Shown: in pieces, positions 7,267 through 12,895 of the stretch
How positions within the stretch are numbered: position 1 is the stretch's first letter
Layout of the letters: each line of letters starts with the position of its first letter
Assembly (NCBI GenBank): GCA_964649675.1
Contig: CAZYPX010000029.1
Coordinates: 1-17,998 of the forward strand
Reading direction: 5' to 3'
Source: CAZVCG01 sp964649675
Lineage (GTDB): Bacteria > Pseudomonadota > Alphaproteobacteria > UBA9219
DNA length: 17,998 bases
Translations under genes and position numbers: made by a program
The notes under the pieces: model-generated
Seen by the model: the letters and a program-made list of their open reading frames with translations, nothing else
Database searches by the model: none
What the model was told of the DNA's origin: nothing

Positions 7267-8489
7267 GAAGCCGAGACCAACTCGGCTTTCTTGCCCGTAA
7301 ACTCTTCCCACCGCTGGACGATCACGTCGCAATATTTGGGATCCAATTCAATTAGTCGCGCTTGACGTCCGGCCTTTTCACAAGCGATCAGCGTGCTGCC
7401 GGAGCCGCCAAAACAGTCCAACACAATATCACGGCTCTTGCTGCTGTTGCGGACGGCGCGTTCGACAAGCTCGACGGGCTTCATCGTCGGATGTAAATCG
7501 TTCTTCGTCGGCTTGTTGACGAACCACACATCGCCTTGGTCGCGCGCGCCGCACCAGAAGTGATCTGCACCTTGCTTCCATCCGTAGAGGATTGGCTCGT
7601 ACTGGCGCTGGTAGTCGGAGCGGCCCAGAGTAAAGGTGTTTTTGGCCCAGATGACAAAGGTCGACCATTTGCCTCCTGCCGCGACGAATGCTTTTTGCAG
7701 CGTGTGCAGTTCGCTCGACGACATGCAAATGTAAATCGCGCCTTTACAAACCGTCACCATGTTGACGCAAGCGTCGTAAAGGAACGCTTCGAACCCGTCG
7801 CCAAGGTTATCGTTCATAATGGTGCGGTTATTGCCCCGCATCTTGTCCTTTGCCGTGTTGCCGTAATCGACGTTATATGGTGGGTCGGTAAAGACCATAT
7901 CGGCCAGTGCGCTATCCAGCACGCGCTCGACGTTATCAAGCGATGTGCTGTCGCCGCAAAGCAGACGATGGTTGCCGAGAACGTACAAATCGCCGGGCTT
8001 TGTTTTCGGTTCGACCGGAACTTCAGGAACCGCGTCGTCGTCCGTGTTGCCAGCCGCGTCCTCATCGCTCTCCAACAGATCGGCCAGTTCCTCGTCAGAG
8101 AAACCCGTCAGATTGACGTCGAACCCATCGCTTTCAAGCGCTTCCAATTCATCGCGCAGGAGATCATCATCCCATCCGGCGTTGAGTGCCAGCTTGTTAT
8201 CGGCAATAACGTAGGCCCGTTTTTGTGCCTCGGTCAGGTGGTCGAGGACAACGACAGGAACAACCGGCAACGCAAGTTTCCGCGCCGCTTGCAGCCGCCC
8301 ATGACCCGCGATGATGCCATTAGCCGTATCGACGAGGATAGGGTTGAGAAACCCAAACTCCACGATGCTCGCCGCGATCTGCGCGATCTGTTCTTCCGAA
8401 TGCGTGCGCGGGTTGCGGTCATAGGGCACAAGCCGATCCAACGGCCAAATCTCTATGCGCTCGGCCATGCGGGTGGCCGTGTCACTCAT
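7263..8489 (-). CDS. ParB-domain/DNA adenine methyltransferase fusion (DPPY type)
   Basis: Transfers a methyl group from S-adenosylmethionine to DNA, most likely to N6 of adenine. It has 408 residues. The N-terminal ParB/sulfiredoxin-like domain (about 12-100) carries YDRNPRTHSEEQI and GIIAGHGRLQAA, the usual GxxR signature. A hinge rich in Asp and Glu follows (~115-160). The methyltransferase domain has TDPPY at 201-205 (catalytic motif IV), a HPTMKPVEL motif near 333-341 and the SAM-binding FGGSGST at 360-366. Motif IV before motif I marks the beta class. Such fusions are frequent in phages and integrative elements, usually with no paired nuclease. The start overlaps the stop of the upstream HTH gene by eight bases, implying coupling. 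The target site cannot be read from the sequence. Confidence 0.93.
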   Translation of the reverse strand: MSDTATRMAERIEIWPLDRLVPYDRNPRTHSEEQIAQIAASIVEFGFLNPILVDTANGIIAGHGRLQAARKLALPVVPVVVLDHLTEAQKRAYVIADNKLALNAGWDDDLLRDELEALESDGFDVNLTGFSDEELADLLESDEDAAGNTDDDAVPEVPVEPKTKPGDLYVLGNHRLLCGDSTSLDNVERVLDSALADMVFTDPPYNVDYGNTAKDKMRGNNRTIMNDNLGDGFEAFLYDACVNMVTVCKGAIYICMSSSELHTLQKAFVAAGGKWSTFVIWAKNTFTLGRSDYQRQYEPILYGWKQGADHFWCGARDQGDVWFVNKPTKNDLHPTMKPVELVERAVRNSSKSRDIVLDCFGGSGSTLIACEKAGRQARLIELDPKYCDVIVQRWEEFTGKKAELVSAS

Positions 8490-8838
8490 GGCAGAATTTT
8501 TCTAAAAGGACGTTGATCACTTTCTTTCTGATGTAATCGACGTTGATATGCGTCCCCATGGGCGCGTCTCGCTCAAGCGGAATGATTGAGGAACAGATGC
8601 TGGAGACGGCGCGTTTGGCGACCTGCGCGGCTTTTTTAGCGGACAAGTCTTTCTTCTCTTTTCTGAGCAGAAAGAAAACGGCTAGGGCTTGGACATCTTC
8701 TACCGAGTATGGGTTCTTCGATTTTTTCGAAGAAGGCTTAAAAACGCCGTCCGCTGCTAGCTTCTTAAGCGAGGACTCGCTTGTTTCAAGCGCTTCGGCG
8801 ACTTGGGAAACCGAGTAAAAATCTTCGAGTTTGAGCAT
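8482..8838 (-). CDS. Small MerR/excisionase-like helix-turn-helix protein between two methyltransferases
   Basis: 118 residues from the ATG at 8838, which is preceded by AAGGAAG. A longer frame to 8877 would run into the upstream methyltransferase gene. Residues 8-60 (YSVSQVAEALETSESSLKKLA, then NPYSVEDVQALAVFFLL) have the pattern of MerR/Xis-type winged helix proteins. A basic helical stretch follows (KKDLSAKKAAQVAKRAV), and the C-terminal ~40 residues are not recognised. It starts 10 bases after the stop of the SPPY methyltransferase and overlaps the start of the DPPY methyltransferase, so all three are one operon. It could regulate the methylation operon or act as a DNA-bending accessory factor. 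Neither is shown. Confidence 0.75.
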   Translation of the reverse strand: MLKLEDFYSVSQVAEALETSESSLKKLAADGVFKPSSKKSKNPYSVEDVQALAVFFLLRKEKKDLSAKKAAQVAKRAVSSICSSIIPLERDAPMGTHINVDYIRKKVINVLLEKFCHE

Positions 8839-8848
8839 GTTTACTTCC

Positions 8849-9979
8849 TTATAAAGCGCTCGCCAGCATGGGCGCATCGGAGCGGATTCGATCTTCTGCC
8901 AAAGCCGCGTAGCGTGGGTTGAGTTCGATCAGGACGGCGTTGCGTTGCAACCGCTCGGCGACAAGACCTGTGGTTCCTGCGCCGCCGAAGGGATCGAGCA
9001 CTGTGCCGCCTTCCGGACATCCGGCAAAGATGCACGGCTCGACCAGCGCCGTCGGAAAGGTGGCGAAGTGCGCCCCCTTGAACGGGCGCGACGACACCGT
9101 CCAGACGCTGCGGCGGTTGCGGAAGGACGGATCGCTTTTCGGAACAATCAACCCGCCGCCATGAGAGGCCTGTCCGGGATAGCCGCGCTCAGGCCGTCCC
9201 GCCTGATAGTTCTTCCGCTGAAGACGCTTGTCGTTCGCCGTGCTTTCGGCGATGGGTTCGCGCACGGCTTCGTAATCGTAGAAGTAAGTCGGTGATTTAC
9301 TCAGCAGGAAAATGTATTCATGCGCCTTGGTCGGGCGATCCATCACGGATTCCGGCATCGGGTTCGGCTTGTGCCAGATGATGTCACTGCGCAGGAACCA
9401 GCCGTCCGCGCGCAGAGCGAACGCGACCAGCCACGGAATGCCGATCAGGTCTTTTGATTTGCAGGACGGAACGATTGTTTTCGTCAGGTTGCCGATGATC
9501 GTGCCGGCATTCGTTTTTTGCTTCGCGCCTTCGCTGTGCGAGCCGTCCGCGTTCCGGCCCTTACCGCTTCCGGAGTAACTATCGCCAAGGTTCAGCCACA
9601 GCGTTCCATCATCGCGCAAGACGCGGCGCACTTCACGAAAAACGGCGATCAACTGATTGACGTAACCCTCCGGGGTTTCCTCAAGACCGATCTGCCGATC
9701 TATCCGTTTGGCACCGCACTTGCCGCAAACCTCCTTGAAGAACTCGCGGTCTTCGGCGTTCTTGACGTCGCGGCCCGTGCCGATGTTTGCGTTGAGGTTG
9801 GCTTTAAGTCGCATCGGCCCGCCGCGATGATCGCACGCGGGATTGCCTCCAAACCATGCTCCCGTCCCGTAATCCCGTAGCCCAAAGTAAGGCGGGGACG
9901 TCACGCAGCAATGGACGGAGCTATCCGGCAAGGTTTTCAAAACCTCGCGGCAATCCCCCTGTAAAATGCGAACGGTCAT
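8849..9979 (-). CDS. Site-specific DNA methyltransferase, SPPY type (N4-cytosine/N6-adenine family)
   Basis: 376 residues. The N-terminus carries ILQGDC and the catalytic TSPPY at 27-31 (SPPY is most often N4-cytosine, but N6-adenine enzymes also use it). Residues ~50-90 hold a possible zinc site, CDH...CGKCG. Then come REVRRVLRDDGTLWLNLGDSY and the SAM-binding DPFGGAGTTGLVAERL (329-344), with IELNPRY after it. Motif order IV then I matches the beta-like arrangement of this phage family. The ATG at 9979 overlaps by ATGA the stop of the alternative reading frame at 9976-11322, and lies 18 bases after the stop of the C5 methyltransferase. The protein probably modifies phage DNA against host restriction. 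The target sequence is unknown. Confidence 0.93.
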   Translation of the reverse strand: MTVRILQGDCREVLKTLPDSSVHCCVTSPPYFGLRDYGTGAWFGGNPACDHRGGPMRLKANLNANIGTGRDVKNAEDREFFKEVCGKCGAKRIDRQIGLEETPEGYVNQLIAVFREVRRVLRDDGTLWLNLGDSYSGSGKGRNADGSHSEGAKQKTNAGTIIGNLTKTIVPSCKSKDLIGIPWLVAFALRADGWFLRSDIIWHKPNPMPESVMDRPTKAHEYIFLLSKSPTYFYDYEAVREPIAESTANDKRLQRKNYQAGRPERGYPGQASHGGGLIVPKSDPSFRNRRSVWTVSSRPFKGAHFATFPTALVEPCIFAGCPEGGTVLDPFGGAGTTGLVAERLQRNAVLIELNPRYAALAEDRIRSDAPMLASAL

Positions 9980-11322
9980 GCGAACAAATCCGGCTGTTCA
10001 TTCACTTGCGATTGCAGCAGCCGCGAGAGTTCGCAGCGCATAAGCCGCGACCAGCGGGACAACGCCGTTGCCGCACAGCCGCAACCGGTCGACGCGACAG
10101 TCCAGTTGATCGGCCATCCCATCAGCCATTCGACAAACAGCGGGTTTAAGGTGAGCGGGGATGCGTTCCCATTCTTCATGCTGCGCGGGGCTTGGCGGCC
10201 AAGCAGGGAATTCGTCTCCACATCTGCAGTTGCCGTCCCGTCCTTCCAGTCCCGTGTCGTGGGCGTCGCCCAGGCTTCGACTATCTCTGTCCGGTTCGAC
10301 CCGCTCGATCTTTTGCCCGAGCATGCGCGCGGCGTCGGCCATGTGTGGGTCACGGCAACCATCGCCAGATTGAGACCGTGCTCGCCTTTCAACTGCGATG
10401 GCGTTGGTTTGGTCTGCCGGTTGGTGTTTGGATTGGCAAGAGGTGTCGGCCAGATCTGAATGGCCTGATTTTCCAGCCCGACTTGCCGCTTCTTGCCGCT
10501 GGGCAGTTTTCCTGTTGGCGACATATCCAGCGGATTTTTTCGTCCACCGTTGGGCACGTTCGGCGTGTACCACTGCGTCTGTACCGCTGCGGCAGGTAGA
10601 TGCAAGCTGCCGCTGCCGTGTTTGCTGTTCGGTCCGCCCTTGTTCCCGTCCGTCGCTGTCGCGGTTGGCCACATCGCTATTTGCGATGCGAGAGAGCAGG
10701 AACAACGATCCGTCCTGTCCCCGTTGCGCTTGATGAAGGTTTCCTGTTTTTCGCCGCTCTCCTGCGCTCTCGGCGTAAGCCAGGATGAACAGTCGCTCGC
10801 GCCGGTGGGGCGCGCCGACTTCCTCCGCCGTAAACAGGCCTGCCTTAACGCGGTAACCCATACGTCGAAGGTCATCGTGGACTTGTTCGAACCCCAATCG
10901 TAAATGTCCGGCGACGTTTTCGAAGAAGCAGAGGGGCGGTCTGATCTCGCGCACAATCCTTGCGATGTGCGGCCAGAGATGGCGCGGGTCTTTGTCGCCG
11001 AGCTGGCGTCCCGCAACCGAGAACGGCTGGCATGGGTAGCCGCCATGGACGATATCCACCACGCCGCGCCACGGCTTGCCGTCGAAGGTGGCAACATCGT
11101 CCCAGACAGGCGCGCAATCCAAGGCCGCGTTTTCCATCCGCGCCACGAGCGTGGCTGCGGCATAGCTTTCCCGCTCAACGTAACCCACAGTTCGATATCG
11201 GGGCACGGCGAGATGGAGGCCGAGGTCGAGCCCACCTGCGCCCGCGCAGAGCGAGAGGCCGAACACGCTTTGCCCTTTTGGGCATGCGCGATCGCCTCCG
11301 GCGGCAGGTAGAGCCAGACCAT
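9976..11322 (-). CDS. Possible overprinted second frame over the C5-methyltransferase gene
   Basis: This is a 448-codon open frame on the same strand as, and out of frame with, the C5 methyltransferase gene (9998-11326), covering nearly all of it. Ordinarily I would call it a shadow. Several things argue against discarding it. It contains repeated W-x-T-P motifs (WLTPRA, WPTATA, WYTPNV, WPTPLA, WPTPRA, WATPTT) and, near residue 392, LNPLFVEWLMGWPINWT. That closely resembles a motif (LNPxFVEWLMGxPxGWT) I recall from phage proteins annotated as methyltransferase-related or hypothetical. Its ATG (11322) is four bases from the TTG of the other frame and can use the same GAGG. It extends past the other stop to finish with EQPDLFA, like a sliding-clamp-binding peptide, and its stop overlaps the next start (ATGA). 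It may be a second product, or the motifs may only mirror the conserved DNA of frame one. Confidence 0.35.
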   Translation of the reverse strand: MVWLYLPPEAIAHAQKGKACSASRSARAQVGSTSASISPCPDIELWVTLSGKAMPQPRSWRGWKTRPWIARLSGTMLPPSTASRGAAWWISSMAATHASRSRLRDASSATKTRAISGRTSQGLCARSDRPSASSKTSPDIYDWGSNKSTMTFDVWVTALRQACLRRRKSARPTGASDCSSWLTPRAQESGEKQETFIKRNGDRTDRCSCSLASQIAMWPTATATDGNKGGPNSKHGSGSLHLPAAAVQTQWYTPNVPNGGRKNPLDMSPTGKLPSGKKRQVGLENQAIQIWPTPLANPNTNRQTKPTPSQLKGEHGLNLAMVAVTHTWPTPRACSGKRSSGSNRTEIVEAWATPTTRDWKDGTATADVETNSLLGRQAPRSMKNGNASPLTLNPLFVEWLMGWPINWTVASTGCGCAATALSRWSRLMRCELSRLLQSQVNEQPDLFA

Positions 11323-11326
11323 TCAA
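9998..11326 (-). CDS. DNA (cytosine-5) methyltransferase
   Basis: Methylates C5 of cytosine in a specific DNA site. It has 442 residues. Motif I is FGLSLCAGAGGLDLG (22-36). Motif IV GGYPCQPFS (95-103) has the nucleophile Cys99. Motif VI is FFENV (134-138) and motif VIII is PHRRERLFILA (173-183). Motif X, LRLCGNGVVPLVAAYAL, is near 415-431. Between VIII and X lies an unusually low-complexity ~210-residue variable region with recurring LAYAES, VANRDS, VVHAER, LADTSC, MADAAR and LGDAHD units, in the place of the target-recognition domain. The start is a TTG at 11326, six bases after GAGG. A second long frame covers the same DNA (see 9976-11322). It is the first of four leftward genes for DNA modification. 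No partner restriction enzyme is adjacent. Confidence 0.93.
   Translation of the reverse strand: MNGLALPAAGGDRACPKGQSVFGLSLCAGAGGLDLGLHLAVPRYRTVGYVERESYAAATLVARMENAALDCAPVWDDVATFDGKPWRGVVDIVHGGYPCQPFSVAGRQLGDKDPRHLWPHIARIVREIRPPLCFFENVAGHLRLGFEQVHDDLRRMGYRVKAGLFTAEEVGAPHRRERLFILAYAESAGERRKTGNLHQAQRGQDGSLFLLSRIANSDVANRDSDGREQGRTEQQTRQRQLASTCRSGTDAVVHAERAQRWTKKSAGYVANRKTAQRQEAASRAGKSGHSDLADTSCQSKHQPADQTNAIAVERRARSQSGDGCRDPHMADAARMLGQKIERVEPDRDSRSLGDAHDTGLEGRDGNCRCGDEFPAWPPSPAQHEEWERIPAHLKPAVCRMADGMADQLDCRVDRLRLCGNGVVPLVAAYALRTLAAAAIASE
10261..10782 (-). repeat. Dispersed TGG-CCG-ACG-CC-like repeats inside the C5-methyltransferase gene
   Basis: Six degenerate copies of a roughly 11-bp unit, on the minus strand TGGCCGACGCC or close variants, lie near 10261-10271, 10331-10341, 10441-10452, 10561-10572, 10661-10671 and 10772-10782, about 70-120 bases apart. 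In the methyltransferase frame they read LADA-like, and in the overlapping frame WPTP-like. They mark the variable region between motifs VIII and X. Confidence 0.7.
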
Positions 11327-11332
11327 TCAGAA

Positions 11333-11336
11333 CCTC
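11333..11336 (-). promoter_or_regulatory. Ribosome-binding site that could serve two overlapping starts
   Basis: GAGG on the minus strand is six bases before the TTG at 11326 (C5 methyltransferase) and ten bases before the ATG at 11322 (alternative frame). Both spacings are usable, so this site does not by itself decide which frame is translated. Confidence 0.5.
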
Positions 11337-11362
11337 AATGTCGTGAATTCGGTGTACGCAGG

Positions 11363-11407
11363 CCTGTAACCTGTAACCGCCCCTGTAACCCGTTTCAGGT
11401 TTCAGTC
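11363..11407. repeat. Short direct repeats (CCTGTAAC x3 and TTTCAGG x2) upstream of the C5 methyltransferase
   Basis: CTGTAAC occurs three times within 28 bases (from 11364, 11371 and 11383), followed by GTTTCAGGTTTCAG. They lie 40-80 bases upstream of the methyltransferase start in a 143-bp gap. Clustered short iterons just before a gene suggest a multi-site operator. The DNA-binding protein is unknown. Confidence 0.5.
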
Positions 11408-11432
11408 GCTAGCGAAGGCCTGCGCTCTTGCC

Positions 11433-11453
11433 GCCCGCATACGTTTTGCGGGC
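11433..11453. other. Hairpin downstream of the 11673-11470 gene
   Basis: GCCCGCA (11433-11439) pairs with TGCGGGC (11447-11453), 7 bp perfect with a seven-base loop. It lies 17 bases after the stop of the small minus-strand gene. There is no T-run on the minus strand, so if it terminates transcription it does so weakly or with Rho. Confidence 0.35.
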
Positions 11454-11469
11454 AGAAGGACCCAAGATT

Positions 11470-11673
11470 TCAAAGAGATGCAGGATTAGCGGGTTGATAA
11501 CCGTTGTCTTCGAGCGCGTCCGCCGCGACCAGATGCTTTGTCGTCGGATCGTCAACGCGGCTCAAGCGGACGTGAATGCCGGATGGCCAGACGAGAAGCT
11601 CCTCGACCCTCCACAGCCTTCCTCGCGCGTTGCCGCGCTGGAACGTTTGTCCGATCGCAATTTCTTTCTTCAT
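11470..11673 (-). CDS. Small phage hypothetical protein
   Basis: 67 residues: MKKEIAIGQTFQRGNARGRLWRVEEL, then SGIHVRLSRVDDPTTKHLVAADAL. The beta-rich pattern (IGQTFQR...LWRVEEL...HVRLSRVDDPT) resembles small conserved proteins scattered among the early genes of alphaproteobacterial phages. I cannot name a family or function. The start lies six bases after the stop of the SDR gene, with little ribosome-binding sequence, which suggests translational coupling to it. It is followed by a hairpin and then the repeat-bearing gap before the C5 methyltransferase. Confidence 0.6.
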   Translation of the reverse strand: MKKEIAIGQTFQRGNARGRLWRVEELLVWPSGIHVRLSRVDDPTTKHLVAADALEDNGYQPANPASL

Positions 11674-11679
11674 GAACAG

Positions 11680-12399
11680 CTACCACGGCCAAACGGCGCC
11701 ATCGTAGCCGAGAAAGCTTCCGCTTTGTTCAAGCGTAAGGCCTGCGATGATCTTGCGCATGCCGGTTACGCTTTCGTCCGTCGATATGTCCGCTTGCGCG
11801 CCGCCCATATCCGTCCTGACCCAACCGGGATGGAAACTGATGACGATGATGTTGTGCTTCCGCAAGACTTGCGCGACGTTGCGCATCGCCATGTTGAGCG
11901 CAGCCTTGCTCGTGCGATAGGCGATGGAGCCGACCGTGTCTCGGCTAATGGATCCCATCATGCTTGAGATCATGACGATCTTTTTCTGTTCGCCGAGAAG
12001 AACGTGCGGAGCAAAAGCCTCCGTCACCATGATTGGCGCGATGGTGTTCGTGCGTAGGACTTTGTCCCAAGCCTCGGGATCAATGGAGCCGAAGGTTTGC
12101 GTGTCGTCGCCGTGTTCGACGCCAGTGCCGGATCCGCCAGAATAGATCCCCGCGCCGTTGATCAGCACGTCAATCGCCTGGCCGTTCAGCTTGGAAGCGA
12201 GCGCGGCGATACTGGCCCGATCTGTCACGTCCAGCGTTTCGATTTGGATGGAAGGGTTAAGCTTTGCCAGGTCTTGCAACGTGTCCGCCTTGTCTGGCTG
12301 ACGGCACACCGCAATGACATGCCACTTGTCGTCGGCATACTGATTGACAAACTCAAGGCCAAGGCCGCGATTGGCACCGGTAATGAGAACAGTTGGCAT
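11680..12399 (-). CDS. SDR-family oxidoreductase, probable cargo gene
   Basis: NAD(P)-dependent short-chain dehydrogenase/reductase, cytosolic, substrate unknown. It has 239 residues from the ATG at 12399 (GAGG five bases upstream; an ATG at 12420 is less likely). The Rossmann signature TGANRGLG is at 6-13, followed by LDVTD, then INGAG in the NNAG position, VMISSMMGS with the catalytic Ser, and YRTSK with catalytic Tyr and Lys. HPGWVRTDMGG is the usual motif after the active site. The overall pattern is nearest the 'C-factor/sniffer'-like carbonyl reductase group of classical SDRs. Such a metabolic enzyme is not part of standard phage replication or modification. It has its own ~100-bp upstream region with palindromes and looks like a moron carried for the host's benefit. 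Confidence 0.93.
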   Translation of the reverse strand: MPTVLITGANRGLGLEFVNQYADDKWHVIAVCRQPDKADTLQDLAKLNPSIQIETLDVTDRASIAALASKLNGQAIDVLINGAGIYSGGSGTGVEHGDDTQTFGSIDPEAWDKVLRTNTIAPIMVTEAFAPHVLLGEQKKIVMISSMMGSISRDTVGSIAYRTSKAALNMAMRNVAQVLRKHNIIVISFHPGWVRTDMGGAQADISTDESVTGMRKIIAGLTLEQSGSFLGYDGAVWPW

Positions 12400-12442
12400 A
12401 AAACCTCGTTTTGAAAGCACGGCGAAACAAATCGCGCATCAT

Positions 12443-12497
12443 GGTTATAACTATGGCAGAAAATGTTGCATTTGTTGAGAACAAAGATGTTGCAACA
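12443..12497 (-). promoter_or_regulatory. Probable promoter/operator region of the SDR gene
   Basis: The 103-bp gap upstream of the SDR gene holds GTTATAAC (near 12443-12450), which could supply a TATAAC -10 on the minus strand. It also has ATGTTGCA twice (12463-12470 and 12487-12494), the palindrome TTGTT-gag-AACAA (about 12472-12484) and the 10-bp palindrome TGTTGCAACA (12488-12497). The symmetry suggests a regulator-binding site. The -35 match is weak. Confidence 0.4.
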
Positions 12498-12502
12498 CTT
12501 TT

Positions 12503-12895
12503 TTATCTGTGGACTCCTCGGCTGTTGAGAAAAGCCACGATTTTGGTGAGCGCGATCACCCATTGCCGCCAAGCGGTTGTCCTATCGCATCCCAATTCCC
12601 GACAGATATCTTTCCACCGCACCTTGGTGGCACGCTTCCAGACCAGTTTGCGTTCCTCGATTTCGAGGCAAGCCATCCAGGAAAACGTTTCTTCAAGGCG
12701 CGTGATTTCCTCCGTGCGCGGGCGCAGCTTAATCGGCAGTTTTTCCTGCTGCAGGATTTCAAGTTCGGTGTATTTGATCTTCGGCCACAGATTGAAATAA
12801 CCCTGCACAACCACAGGCGGGAGTTTCTCGAGCGTTCTGATGGCATCCTCAAGTTGATCGGCGACCATGCTTTGTGTCCAACGTTTAGCGGCCAT
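12503..12895 (-). CDS. DUF6362-like phage protein with helix-turn-helix
   Basis: 130 residues from the ATG at 12895, which has GGGAGG six bases upstream; an ATG at 12901 lies directly on that site and is less likely. The middle part (VVVQGYFNLWPKIKYTELEILQ) and the C-terminal helix-turn-helix, VRWKDICRELGCDRTTAWRQW, match what I recall of DUF6362, small proteins of alphaproteobacterial phages and gene-transfer-like elements. The HTH suggests DNA binding. It overlaps the 3' end of the upstream replication gene by 11 bases (ATGGCCGCTAA), so it is translated with it. The exact role is unknown. Transcription may run on into the SDR gene, since no terminator is seen. Confidence 0.75.
   Translation of the reverse strand: MAAKRWTQSMVADQLEDAIRTLEKLPPVVVQGYFNLWPKIKYTELEILQQEKLPIKLRPRTEEITRLEETFSWMACLEIEERKLVWKRATKVRWKDICRELGCDRTTAWRQWVIALTKIVAFLNSRGVHR

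Noticed and set aside
7536..8516. Long plus-strand open frame opposite the DPPY methyltransferase
   Set aside because: It is antisense to a gene with full catalytic motifs, has no recognisable domain or ribosome-binding site, and has the composition expected of a complementary shadow.
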